Shown here piece by piece: positions 26,385 to 34,061 of a stretch of DNA of 64,000 nt. Source of the DNA: Kribbella pittospori (lineage in GTDB: Bacteria; Actinomycetota; Actinomycetes; Propionibacteriales; Kribbellaceae). The DNA is taken from assembly GCF_004331465.1 (NCBI RefSeq), contig NZ_SJKB01000009.1, forward strand, positions 1 through 64,000. The letters run 5' to 3'. Positions within the stretch are counted from its first letter, which is position 1; each line of letters opens with the position of its first letter. Made by a program: the position numbers and the translations under genes. The notes beneath the pieces were generated by a model. It was not told the DNA's origin, searched no databases, and saw nothing but the letters and a program-made list of their open reading frames with translations.

Positions 26385-26472
26385 TGGCGGAGGATACGAG
26401 ATTCGAACTCGTGAGGGGTTGCCCCCAACACGCTTTCCAAGCGTGCGCCCTAGGCCTCTAGGCGAATCCTCC
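26385..26472 (-). tRNA. tRNA-Ser (anticodon GGA)
   Basis: Read on the minus strand, the acceptor arms GGAGGAT and ATCCTCC pair. The anticodon stem CACGC/GCGTG frames loop TTGGAAA with anticodon GGA, and a long variable arm (type II) is present, as expected for serine. The T loop GTTCGAATC is intact and CCA is encoded. It is 88 bases long with CCA. It decodes UCC and UCU. I saw no integrase or attachment duplicate around it. Confidence 0.97.
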
Positions 26473-26572
26473 AAGCGGAGAGGATACGCGAGCGGCGAGG
26501 GTTTCGGAAAATCGGGGGCGTGAACCTTGGGGCGGTGCCGGACGACTGTGTCGGGTGAGAGAGGAGGTGGGG

Positions 26573-27094
26573 GTGGAGCGGCAGTGGGTGGCGGTGGTGG
26601 TGCGGGCTCAGCTGGGGGAGCGGGACGCGGTGGCCGAGCTGGTGCGGGGCTGGCATGAGTCGATGTGGCGGTTCGTACGGCGCATGCTCGGTCGCGACGA
26701 CGCGGCCGACGACGTCTCGCAGGAGGTCTGGCTGGCCGTCGTACGCGGGCTGCCGCGGCTGAAGGAACCGGAGCGGTTCGCTGCGTGGCTGTTCACGATC
26801 GCCCGCCGCAGCGTGGTCAACCAACTCAGGGACAAGTACGCCGACCAGCCGCAGACACCCTCGTACGACGAACCGGACCCGGCGGACCAGGTGGTCGGAA
26901 GTGTGGACGTGATGAGGCTGGTCGACCGGGTCCCGATGCTGGAGCGGGAGGTACTCGTGCTGTTTCACCTGGAGGACCTGAGCCTCGAGGAGTGCGCCGA
27001 GGTCCTCGCCGTACCCATGGGGACGGTGAAGTCGCGGCTGCATCGAGCGCGGCGGCTGCTGCGTGGAGTGGCCACAGAAGGAGCGGACTCATGA
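26573..27094 (+). CDS. ECF-type RNA polymerase sigma factor
   Basis: About 173 residues. Region 2 is seen as WHESMWRFVRRMLGRDDAAD and DVSQEVWLAVVRGLPRL, region 4 as LEREVLVLFHLEDLSLEECA with GTVKSRLHRARRLLRG. The longer frame starts at GTG 26555, but AGGAGG lies five bases before GTG 26573, which I prefer. It overlaps the following membrane protein as ATGA. That protein may act as its anti-sigma factor, although no zinc-binding HxxxCxxC motif is present in it. Confidence 0.9.
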   Translation: MERQWVAVVVRAQLGERDAVAELVRGWHESMWRFVRRMLGRDDAADDVSQEVWLAVVRGLPRLKEPERFAAWLFTIARRSVVNQLRDKYADQPQTPSYDEPDPADQVVGSVDVMRLVDRVPMLEREVLVLFHLEDLSLEECAEVLAVPMGTVKSRLHRARRLLRGVATEGADS

Positions 27095-27498
27095 TCTCCG
27101 CCGAGGAAACGATCGCCGGCCTGCAGGACGCGCTCTCCCTGCGCAGGAGGGTCCGCTCGCTGGTCCAGCTCTTCGGCGCAAGCGCGGTCGTCGGGCTGGT
27201 CGGGACGCTCTGGCTGACCGAAGACGGACTTCCGGTGCGGACACATATCGGGTTCGCCGCCGTGATGATCGTCGGATTGCTGACAATCGCACGAGCCGCG
27301 CAGGTCTTGCGCCGGCGCGGGCATCTGTTCGCCCGCGACCGCGTGATCGCCGGCTGGATCGCCGTCGGATCAGCGGCCGTCCTGGCCATCGGCCTCGCCC
27401 TGGCCGGCCGCGGTCTGCTCGGTACGCCGGTCGTCGTTCTCGCACTGCTGTTCCTCGCCATCACCCACCACACGAAGAAGCGATGGGAGAAGCGATGA
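27091..27498 (+). CDS. Small four-helix membrane protein coupled to the sigma factor
   Basis: The 135-residue protein has a charged N-terminal segment of about 25 residues followed by four hydrophobic helices (LFGASAVVGLVGTLWL, HIGFAAVMIVGLLTIA, WIAVGSAAVLAIGLALA, TPVVVLALLFLAIT). Translational coupling by ATGA at both ends suggests a joint function with the sigma factor, possibly as a membrane-bound regulator. No known anti-sigma domain is visible. Not recognised as a family. Confidence 0.72.
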   Translation: MISAEETIAGLQDALSLRRRVRSLVQLFGASAVVGLVGTLWLTEDGLPVRTHIGFAAVMIVGLLTIARAAQVLRRRGHLFARDRVIAGWIAVGSAAVLAIGLALAGRGLLGTPVVVLALLFLAITHHTKKRWEKR

Positions 27499-27608
27499 AA
27501 CCGATCGGTCCACTGGGGATCGCGATGAAGCATCTCGGCAGCAGACGAGCGGCCCTGCTGGTCGCCGGCGTGCTAATTGTGCTGCTGGTGGTGGGGCTCC
27601 TCATCTAG
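27495..27608 (+). CDS. Single-span small membrane protein (37 aa)
   Basis: A 37-codon frame begins with ATG overlapping the preceding stop as ATGA. It encodes a basic N-terminal half and one hydrophobic helix (ALLVAGVLIVLLVVGLLI) reaching the C-terminus. Its coupled position in the sigma-factor operon supports expression. Function unknown. It is too short for usual gene calling. Confidence 0.6.
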   Translation: MKPIGPLGIAMKHLGSRRAALLVAGVLIVLLVVGLLI

Positions 27609-27618
27609 GGTCGGGAGC

Positions 27619-28242
27619 ATGGATGCACCGGATCCGAAAGTCGTACATCCGATGCCCGAGGCCGAGCGGGTCGTGCTGCTGAAGGCGGTGGTGAAGTCGC
27701 CGCTGATCGACGTGGGCGACTACTCGTACTACGACGATCCGCGGGATCCGGCCGGGTTCGAGACGAACAACGTTCTCTACCACTACGGACCCGAGCGGCT
27801 GCGGATCGGCAAGTACTGCGCGCTCGGCGAGGGCACGACTTTCATCATGAACGGCGCCAACCACCGGATGGACGGACCGTCGACGTTCCCGTTCCCGATC
27901 ATGGGTGGCGCTTGGGCGGAGCACTTCGACCTGATCACAGGACTGCCCGGTCGTGGCGACACAGTGGTCAGCAACGACGTGTGGTTCGGATACCGCAGTC
28001 TGGTGATGCCTGGGGTGACGATCGGCGATGGCGCGATCATCGCGTCCGGAGCGGTCGTGGTCGACGACGTACCGCCGTACGGGATCGTGGGAGGGAACCC
28101 GGCGAAGCTGATCCGACGCCGGTTCTCCGACGAGGACGTCGCCCGGCTGCTGGCGATCGCCTGGTGGGACTGGCCGGTCGAGCGGATCACGGCGAACCTC
28201 CGGGCGATCATGGCCGGCAGCATCGAGGAGTTGGAGCGGTGA
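27619..28242 (+). CDS. Left-handed beta-helix acetyltransferase, CatB/Vat-like
   Basis: This 207-residue enzyme of the xenobiotic acetyltransferase group has hexapeptide turns (LRIGKYCALGEGTTFIMNGA, then PGVTIGDGAIIASGAVVVDD) and the conserved active-site histidine in NGANHRMDG. Relatives O-acetylate chloramphenicol, streptogramins or sugars using acetyl-CoA. The substrate here is open. TAGGGT ends seven bases before the ATG, so a leaderless promoter may start transcription here inside the operon. The stop overlaps the next gene. Confidence 0.87.
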   Translation: MDAPDPKVVHPMPEAERVVLLKAVVKSPLIDVGDYSYYDDPRDPAGFETNNVLYHYGPERLRIGKYCALGEGTTFIMNGANHRMDGPSTFPFPIMGGAWAEHFDLITGLPGRGDTVVSNDVWFGYRSLVMPGVTIGDGAIIASGAVVVDDVPPYGIVGGNPAKLIRRRFSDEDVARLLAIAWWDWPVERITANLRAIMAGSIEELER

Positions 28243-29225
28243 ACCTGGTACTGCGGCCGATCGCGGTCGAGGACGTTGACGCGCTGCAGGATTTGATCGA
28301 ATCGGATCCCGGCTACACCGAGCGGGTCACGGGCTATCCGCCTGGACCGGCGGATGCGCAGAGTCTGCTGATGATGCGGCCCGACGGGCTGGCCGAGGAC
28401 GCGAAGGTCGTGCTCGGGACGTTCCAGGACGGCCGGCTCGTCGCCGTCGCCGACCTGCTCAGGGGATTTCCGAACGACCACACCGCCTACATCGGCCTCC
28501 TCGAGGTCCATTGGAACCATCAGGGGCTCGGTCTCGGCAGGGCGACGTACGACCTGATCCAGCGGTACGTCGTGACGTCCTGGCCGGAGGTGAGGACCCT
28601 GCGGCTGGCGATCGTGGCGACGAACGCGCATGTCGCGACCGCGTTCTGGCTGCGGCAGGGGTTCGAGCCGACCGGTGAGGAGCGGCCGTACCGGTACGAC
28701 AAGCTGGAGACGACGGCGCGGCTGTACGAGAAGCAGCTGACCTGGGCGCACCCTGACTTGGAGGTGCGCGACTCGTCAGTCGCCGGAAAGGGGCTGTTCG
28801 CAACGAAGCCGATTGCCCAGGGCACCGTTGTCGGTCAGCTGTCCGGTCGCCGGGTGACGACCGCGCAACTGCGAGAACTCCTGAAGAACCCGCCGGTCGA
28901 CACCATCACGATCGACGACGACGAACACCTTGTGCTGAGCAACGATCCCCGACCGGTGATTGCGTACGGCAACCACAGCTGCGACCCGAACACGTGGTGG
29001 GTCGATGCCGTCACGCTCGAGGCCCGCCGGGACATCGCGGCGGGCGACGAGGTAACGAGCGACTACGGCACCTCGACCGGCGTGGAGTACGAACTGCAGT
29101 GCAGCTGCGGATCACCGCTGTGCCGAGGTGTCGTCACCGGCGACGACTGGAAGCTGCCGGACCTGCGGGCCAGGTACGGCGACCACTGGATCCCGACTCT
29201 GCTACGCAAGCAGCGTGGTGGCTAG
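28239..29225 (+). CDS. GNAT acetyltransferase fused to a SET-domain protein methyltransferase
   Basis: The protein has 328 residues in one uninterrupted frame. Residues 1-165 form a GNAT fold with the acetyl-CoA loop HWNHQGLGLGRATYDLI and LRLAIVATNAHVATAFWLRQ. From about residue 172 a SET domain begins (SSVAGKGLFATKPIAQG), with the catalytic knot YGNHSCDPN at 243-251 and a post-SET CxCxxxxC (C288, C290, C295) that with C248 can bind zinc. GTG at 28239 overlaps the acyltransferase stop. SET domains methylate lysines and are uncommon in bacteria, and the fusion with GNAT is unusual. The target may be a protein modified at two sites. Confidence 0.85.
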   Translation: MNLVLRPIAVEDVDALQDLIESDPGYTERVTGYPPGPADAQSLLMMRPDGLAEDAKVVLGTFQDGRLVAVADLLRGFPNDHTAYIGLLEVHWNHQGLGLGRATYDLIQRYVVTSWPEVRTLRLAIVATNAHVATAFWLRQGFEPTGEERPYRYDKLETTARLYEKQLTWAHPDLEVRDSSVAGKGLFATKPIAQGTVVGQLSGRRVTTAQLRELLKNPPVDTITIDDDEHLVLSNDPRPVIAYGNHSCDPNTWWVDAVTLEARRDIAAGDEVTSDYGTSTGVEYELQCSCGSPLCRGVVTGDDWKLPDLRARYGDHWIPTLLRKQRGG

Positions 29226-30017
29226 CGTCCTCCATTGCTCCACCGGCTGCGGACCGGTTACGCCGGTGATGACGTTGACGGTCACGTGGTCGGCGCCGGC
29301 GTCCAGGTGCTCGGTCAACTTGGCCTTGATATCCGCCGGCGTACCCCACGCGGCAAGTGCGTCGACCATGTGATCGGGCAGCTCGGTCTGATCCTTCTCG
29401 CTGAACCCTTGCCGCTTGAGAGAGGCGGCGTACCCGGGGATCTGTGGGAAGAAGCTGATCGTGTTCCGCGCGATCGCCCTGGCCTTGTCGGCGTCGGTCT
29501 CCAGAACGACGAGGTGGCTGACCGCGAGCAGCTTCTCCGGCCCGAGCACCTTGCGCGCCTCGGCGGAGTACGCGGCGTTGACCAGGAACGGGTACGCGCC
29601 GGCGGAGCGGTCGCGGGTCAGCTCGAGCATGCGTGGGCCGAGTGCTGCGAGCAGCCGACGATCTTCCGGTACGGCGACCTCGTCGAGGAACGCGTTGATC
29701 TTCGCCAGCGGCTTGGGACCGTGCGCACCTCCGAGCCCGACGATGAAGCGTCCCGGGGCGGACTTCTCGAGCGAGGCGTACGCCGTACTGACGTCCGCGG
29801 CACTGTATTTGTCGACGGAGAGAATCCCGCTGACGAACTTGATCGAGTGGGTTGCGCCGATCAGGTCGGCGATGGTCTGCAGCCCCGGCAGCGGGCCGCC
29901 GGACAGCCAGATCGCGGGGTACCCGAGCTCCTCGGCAGCCTGCGCCGCCGCCAACGACTCCGGGCTGCTGGTCAGGCCGGTGGTGATTCCGAAAGGACCG
30001 AATTGATGATTCGTCAC
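29202..30017 (-). CDS. F420-dependent LLM-class oxidoreductase
   Basis: This 271-residue luciferase-like TIM-barrel protein shows FGPFGITTGLTSSPESLAAA at the start and AAQAAEELGYPAIWLSGGPL, the pattern of actinobacterial F420-dependent (TIGR03620-like) enzymes. It then reads GRFIVGLGGAHGPKP. It would transfer hydride from reduced F420 to an unknown substrate. The 3' end overlaps the convergent GNAT-SET gene by 24 bases. Confidence 0.88.
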   Translation of the reverse strand: MTNHQFGPFGITTGLTSSPESLAAAQAAEELGYPAIWLSGGPLPGLQTIADLIGATHSIKFVSGILSVDKYSAADVSTAYASLEKSAPGRFIVGLGGAHGPKPLAKINAFLDEVAVPEDRRLLAALGPRMLELTRDRSAGAYPFLVNAAYSAEARKVLGPEKLLAVSHLVVLETDADKARAIARNTISFFPQIPGYAASLKRQGFSEKDQTELPDHMVDALAAWGTPADIKAKLTEHLDAGADHVTVNVITGVTGPQPVEQWRTLATTLLA

Positions 30018-30126
30018 TCAGTCAGCTTGATCCTCGCCCGGTCCCGGTAGCTACCGTGTTCGCTCAGAGCGTTGCCCGTGCGGACCGATTCCCGGTTGGC
30101 CGTCGGCATCCCGTACACTCTTGGTC

Positions 30127-30215
30127 GGTTCCCCGCGTGGCGGTATCTCGCCCAACTCCCCCAGGGCCGGAAGGCAGCAAGGGTAAGTGAGCTCTTCCGG
30201 GTGCGCGGGGAATCC
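30127..30215 (+). ncRNA. ffs: Bacterial small SRP RNA (4.5S-like)
   Basis: The conserved apical hairpin reads CCGGAAGGCAGCAAGGGTAA, the hallmark binding site for Ffh. The ends pair (GGTTCCCCGCG near 30127 with CGCGGGGAATCC ending at 30215). About 89 bases are shown and the true ends may differ by a few bases. It forms the signal recognition particle for membrane protein targeting. In many actinobacteria it lies near dnaX, as here. Confidence 0.9.
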
Positions 30216-30269
30216 TCATGTCCGGGCCCTTTAGGCTGGTCAGGCCGAACCTGACCGTGAGGGAGCCCG

Positions 30270-31085
30270 ATGAGCGACGAACGCCGCTACCTGCAGGAAC
30301 TGATCATCGCCGAACTCGGCGTGACCCCGTCGTTCGACCCGGACACCGAGATCGAGCGCCGGGTCGAGTTCCTCGCCGACCGCCTCCGGCTCACCGGCGC
30401 CACGTCGTACGTGCTCGCCATCAGCGGCGGCGTCGACTCTGCCGTGGGCGGCCGCCTCTCCCAGCTCGCGGTCGAGCGCATCCGCGCCGAAGGCGGTCAG
30501 GCGACGTTCGTGGCGATGCGGCTCCCGTACGGCGTCCAGGCCGACGAGGACGATGCGCAGCGGTCGCTCGAGTTCATCAAGCCCGACGAGACCCTCGTGG
30601 TCAACATCAAGCCGGCCACCGACGCGATGGTCGACTCAGTCCGGCACTCCGGGCTCGGGGATCGCGAGGACTTCCACATCGGGAACGTGAAGGCCCGGCA
30701 GCGGATGATCGCGCAGTACGTCGTGGCTGGGGCTCGTGGTGGTTTGGTGGTGGGGACCGATCATGCTGCCGAGGCGGTGATGGGGTTCTTCACGAAGTAC
30801 GGCGATGGGGCTTGCGACTTGACGCCGTTGTCTGGGCTGACTAAGCGGCGGGTGCGTGAGGTTGGGGCGCGGCTCGGTGCTGGGCCGGAGATCACCGGGA
30901 AGGTGCCGACGGCGGACCTCGAGACCAACAATCCGGGGTTGCCGGATGAGGCGGTGCTCGGGGTGACGTACGACGAGATCGACGACTTCCTCGAAGGCCG
31001 CGAGATCGACGAGAAGGCGGCGGCGACGATCATCGCGACCCATCGGCGTACTGCGCACAAACGGGCTCAGCCGATCGCTGTGTAA
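30270..31085 (+). CDS. nadE: Ammonia-dependent NAD+ synthetase
   Basis: The 271-residue enzyme makes NAD+ from deamido-NAD+, ATP and ammonia, the last step of NAD synthesis. The pyrophosphatase loop SGGVDSAVGG starts at residue 52. GTDHAAEAVMGFFTKYGDGA and LSGLTKRRVREVGARLGAGP carry substrate-binding residues. There is no N-terminal glutaminase domain, so it uses free ammonia. The length matches the short bacterial NadE class. Confidence 0.96.
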   Translation: MSDERRYLQELIIAELGVTPSFDPDTEIERRVEFLADRLRLTGATSYVLAISGGVDSAVGGRLSQLAVERIRAEGGQATFVAMRLPYGVQADEDDAQRSLEFIKPDETLVVNIKPATDAMVDSVRHSGLGDREDFHIGNVKARQRMIAQYVVAGARGGLVVGTDHAAEAVMGFFTKYGDGACDLTPLSGLTKRRVREVGARLGAGPEITGKVPTADLETNNPGLPDEAVLGVTYDEIDDFLEGREIDEKAAATIIATHRRTAHKRAQPIAV

Positions 31086-31359
31086 ACGGATGTGGTCGAC
31101 GGGGGAAGTGGTCGACCCCACGCGGCCGCTACGCGCGCTCCTGTCGTCGCGTGCTCGCGGTCGCTCCCACCCGCCCGGTGTGTTGCAGCTACCGCCGCGT
31201 TCGACTGCGGTGTGGTGACCCCGGCCGCTGGATCCTCGAGCAGCTGTGGATCGGGGCCCCTTGGGTGGGTGTGGTCGCGGTGGACGAGAGGTGTGGTGTG
31301 GCTGGCAGCCGTGGATCGGGGTCCGGCGGTGGGTGCGGTGTGCTCCGGTGGATGGGGGA
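31086..31359. other. G-rich intergenic region with an imperfect direct repeat
   Basis: No gene is seen between the converging nadE and hydrolase genes. An exact 11-mer (GTGGATCGGGG) occurs at about 31246 and 31311, within imperfect repeats of about 40 bases that are G- and T-rich on the plus strand. Function unknown. Confidence 0.4.
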
Positions 31360-32220
31360 TCAGTCGACCGGGGCGAGCACGAAGTTGGTGATGAGTTTGG
31401 TGAAGAGTTCTGGTTGTTCTGCGTGGACGAAGTGGCCGGCGCCTGAGGCGAAGTAATACGTGCTGTGTGGGACGTCCGACTGGAAGCGGGCGATCTCTTC
31501 GGGGCTGGTCGCCGGGTCGTGTTCGCCTTTGACCAGGAGCGCCGGTTGGGTGATCTTCGCGAAGAGTGGCAGGGGTGATTCGGCGAAGTCCGCGGTACGG
31601 GTGATTTCGTCGGAGAAGCGGGCGGCGCGGGATTGGATTTCTTCGGGGAGTTCGGTCTCGGACGGGAGGGCGAGGGTCTTCGTGTCGGGGCCGAGGTAGA
31701 TCTCCATGCGGCGGTCGCCGAGGCCGCCGAGGAGGGCGATGCGTTCGTCCCACATCTGTTTGGTCGCGGGTCCGGTATGGGGCGGGATCTCTACGCCGGG
31801 GAGCAAAGGCTGCGCAGCCCTCAGCAAGGTGTCGGTGGCAAGGACCATGGCCCAGCCTGGGTTCTCGAACATGACCTTGGTGACGACCTCGGGATGCATG
31901 ACCGCGTACCGGACGGCCAGGCGGCCGCCGTACGAATGCCCGAGGATCGACCACTGCTCCAGGCCGAGCGTCTCGCGGAGTGCCTCGAAGTCGGCGATCA
32001 GGTCGTGTTCGGTGACCGGTCCGGTGAGGGGATCGGATTGCTGTACGCCGCGCTGGTCGACGCCGACGACGTGGAGTTGCTCGGCGAGCCGGTCACCCTG
32101 GAACGACATGAAGTCGTAGGAGCCGGAGCCCGGACCGCCGTGCAGGAAGAGCAGAGGCGGTGCGTCCTCGGGGCCGCGTCGGTCGACGTACAGCCTGGTA
32201 CCACGAACCTCGATGAGCAT
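31360..32220 (-). CDS. Alpha/beta-hydrolase, proline-iminopeptidase-like
   Basis: This 286-residue serine hydrolase has the oxyanion segment LLFLHGGPGSGSYDF, the nucleophile elbow LGHSYGGRLA and the late histidine in GAGHFVHAEQPE. The HGGPGSG and DQRG motifs resemble peptidase family S33. It is last in an operon with the SRPBCC protein, MarR regulator and lactonase-like hydrolase. It may cleave an ester or amide in the same pathway. Confidence 0.88.
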   Translation of the reverse strand: MLIEVRGTRLYVDRRGPEDAPPLLFLHGGPGSGSYDFMSFQGDRLAEQLHVVGVDQRGVQQSDPLTGPVTEHDLIADFEALRETLGLEQWSILGHSYGGRLAVRYAVMHPEVVTKVMFENPGWAMVLATDTLLRAAQPLLPGVEIPPHTGPATKQMWDERIALLGGLGDRRMEIYLGPDTKTLALPSETELPEEIQSRAARFSDEITRTADFAESPLPLFAKITQPALLVKGEHDPATSPEEIARFQSDVPHSTYYFASGAGHFVHAEQPELFTKLITNFVLAPVD

Positions 32221-32230
32221 GCCCGCAAGA

Positions 32231-32638
32231 TTAGGCTCGACCAGCCTGCCGTGTCAGGAGTTGCTGGACACGAGCTGCCAGGCGGTCCAGGCGGACCTGG
32301 GCGATTCCGCGGTAGGCGGGTTTCAGCACGGCAGCCAGCGGGCCGGACTGTATGAAGGTGTGGGTGACCAGGTCGGGGCCGATCGTCCAGACGCCGGTTT
32401 CGCGGAAGCCGGGGACGTGCCAGTGGATCTCGATGCGGTTCGGCTCGATTGCGGCGTACTGCAGTCGGCCGCTGAGCCCGGGGCGCACCTGAAGCGCGTA
32501 CGGCGTTCCGACGGCAGGCACCGATGGGCCGGAGAGGGAGACGAACGCCTCGTTCCACGCGGGCAGTGCGAGCACGTCCAGGAGGACGGCGCGGATCGCG
32601 GATCGGTCGGCTGGGATGGGGAGGGTTGCTTGTTCCAT
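32231..32638 (-). CDS. SRPBCC-family (START-like) protein
   Basis: The 135-residue protein has the start LPIPADRSAIRAVLLDVLAL and core LPAWNEAFVSLSGPSVPAVG typical of polyketide-cyclase/SRPBCC folds, which bind hydrophobic ligands in a deep cavity. Its start codon shares one base with the MarR stop, and the hydrolase follows after ten bases. A carrier, sensor or cyclase role for the lipid-like substrate of this operon is plausible. Confidence 0.8.
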   Translation of the reverse strand: MEQATLPIPADRSAIRAVLLDVLALPAWNEAFVSLSGPSVPAVGTPYALQVRPGLSGRLQYAAIEPNRIEIHWHVPGFRETGVWTIGPDLVTHTFIQSGPLAAVLKPAYRGIAQVRLDRLAARVQQLLTRQAGRA

Positions 32639-33105
32639 CAGGTGTCCTGTTCTGCTGCGCGGCGGCGGGCGAGGGCCTCGCCGGCGGGGAAGGCGCCGGC
32701 CAGGACCCGCAGCGTTTGGATGGTTTCGGAGACGGGTTGATCAGCGACCAAATCGTCGATCGCCTTGTGTAGAACGTTTTCGGCTGCGACGATCCGTTGG
32801 CTGAGCTTGCGACCCTCGGAGGTCAGGCTGAGGGCGAGATAGCGCCGGTCCGACGGATCCGTGTCGCGTTGGACAAGCCCTTGCGCGACCAGTCGATCCA
32901 CCAGGCGGCTCGGACTGTTGCCCGTCTCGCAGACCAACAGCCCGCCGAGGGCGCTGAGGGTGAGCGGCCCGTGGTCGCGCAGCACCCGCAGCACCTCGGC
33001 CTGTGAAGGGGTGACGCCGAGCGGCCGCAGTTCCGCGGCCAGCAGTCGGTTGCCCTCGCGCTGGATCGCGAGGATCAGGTACCGCAGTTCCTCCGCCGCC
33101 TTCAC
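32638..33105 (-). CDS. MarR-family transcriptional regulator
   Basis: The 155-residue winged-helix regulator shows PSQAEVLRVLRDHGPLTLSA, then SPSRLVDRLVAQGLVQRDTD and DRRYLALSLTSEGRKL as the wing. Start GTG overlaps the lactonase-like gene stop. A perfect 20-bp palindrome in the promoter of its own operon (33978-33997) has the size and symmetry of a MarR operator. It probably represses the operon and the divergent acyl-CoA ligase until a ligand binds. Confidence 0.9.
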   Translation of the reverse strand: MKAAEELRYLILAIQREGNRLLAAELRPLGVTPSQAEVLRVLRDHGPLTLSALGGLLVCETGNSPSRLVDRLVAQGLVQRDTDPSDRRYLALSLTSEGRKLSQRIVAAENVLHKAIDDLVADQPVSETIQTLRVLAGAFPAGEALARRRAAEQDT

Positions 33106-33965
33106 TGCGCCCCTGCCCCAACAGCCTGCGCGAGCAGCCCGGCCGCCGCCGGGTCATGGGCGGCCAGTACGACGAGGTCCGGGTGCAGCGCCCGCAATTC
33201 GTTGACCTGGGCAACGGTATGCCGGAGCGCGGACCTGGACCCGACTCCGGGGATCTCACCGGCAGCAAGTAGATCGGCGTCGTACGTGAGATCGCCGACC
33301 ATCAACAGCGACGGCCCATCGGGGCGACGGACCAGCAAGGAAAGGGATCCCGGCGTGTGACCGGGCGTCGGCAGCAGGACCAGGCTGCCGTCACCGAACA
33401 GGTCGTGCCCGACGCTGAACGGCTCGATCGTGGAGTCGCCGAGTGGTTCGGGCCGGACTAGGTCCCAGCGCAGACCGGGCAGCTCGATGTGGGAGCGGAG
33501 GAAACCGCGGGCGGCGGCGAGCGGTCGGCGCATCGAGGTCCACTCGGGTTCGCTGATCACGATACGGGCGTGCGCGAGCTCGGGCAGGCCGCCGATGTGG
33601 TCCTGGTGCAGGTGGGACAGGACCGCGGTGTGGACGTCGCGGATGTCGTACCCGATCGCGGCTAGCTGCCGGGTCAGCGTCTGCTCCGGACCGATCTCGA
33701 ACTGCGCCAGCCGGTCGTACACCACGCCGTTGAGGCCGCCGGGGAAGTACCCGGGATCGGTCACGGACGCGCGGTCCTGCCCGGTGTCGAACAGCACGAG
33801 CCCATCGGCGTGCTGCACGACGTACGCGTTGATGGGCCGGGGCTGCGTCCACTCTCGTGAGGTCGCGAGCCAGACATAGAGGTTCTTGGTCGTCGGTCCG
33901 ACATGTTCGGGCCGGATCTTGACGGTGCCTGTGCTCACCACGGACACCCGGTCGATTGTCGTCAC
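33102..33965 (-). CDS. Metallo-beta-lactamase-fold hydrolase, lactonase-like
   Basis: About 287 residues. The metal site is SHLHQDHIGG, with further ligands in PTPGHTPGSLSLLVRR and GDLTYDADLL. The overall layout resembles N-acyl-homoserine-lactone lactonases (INAYVVQHADGLVLFDTGQD start). The frame is open far upstream over the divergent gene and that part is not real. I chose GTG 33965, which lies seven bases after TAATCT and makes a leaderless start. It leads a four-gene operon with MarR, SRPBCC and hydrolase. The lactone substrate is inferred, not shown. Confidence 0.82.
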   Translation of the reverse strand: MTTIDRVSVVSTGTVKIRPEHVGPTTKNLYVWLATSREWTQPRPINAYVVQHADGLVLFDTGQDRASVTDPGYFPGGLNGVVYDRLAQFEIGPEQTLTRQLAAIGYDIRDVHTAVLSHLHQDHIGGLPELAHARIVISEPEWTSMRRPLAAARGFLRSHIELPGLRWDLVRPEPLGDSTIEPFSVGHDLFGDGSLVLLPTPGHTPGSLSLLVRRPDGPSLLMVGDLTYDADLLAAGEIPGVGSRSALRHTVAQVNELRALHPDLVVLAAHDPAAAGLLAQAVGAGAQ

Positions 33966-33972
33966 GAGCAAT

Positions 33973-34000
33973 AGATTACACGACATGTATGTCGTGTCAA
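33973..34000 (-). promoter_or_regulatory. Leaderless promoter of the lactonase operon with embedded operator
   Basis: On the minus strand TTGACA (34000-33995), 16 bases and TAATCT (33978-33973) precede GTG 33965 by seven bases. Nearly the whole spacer is the perfect palindrome ACACGACAT-GT-ATGTCGTGT (33978-33997), so a bound repressor would block RNA polymerase. It lies between two divergent genes. Confidence 0.75.
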
Positions 34001-34061
34001 CTGTCTCGCAACACCCGCAGGATCGTGGCCAAGGTGACAGCATCGCTGGCACAGTGTCTGC

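Noticed and set aside
26385..26472. tRNA-Ser as an integration site of a mobile element
   Set aside because: No integrase, duplicated tRNA end or change of gene style is seen on either side. Downstream there is only a terminator.
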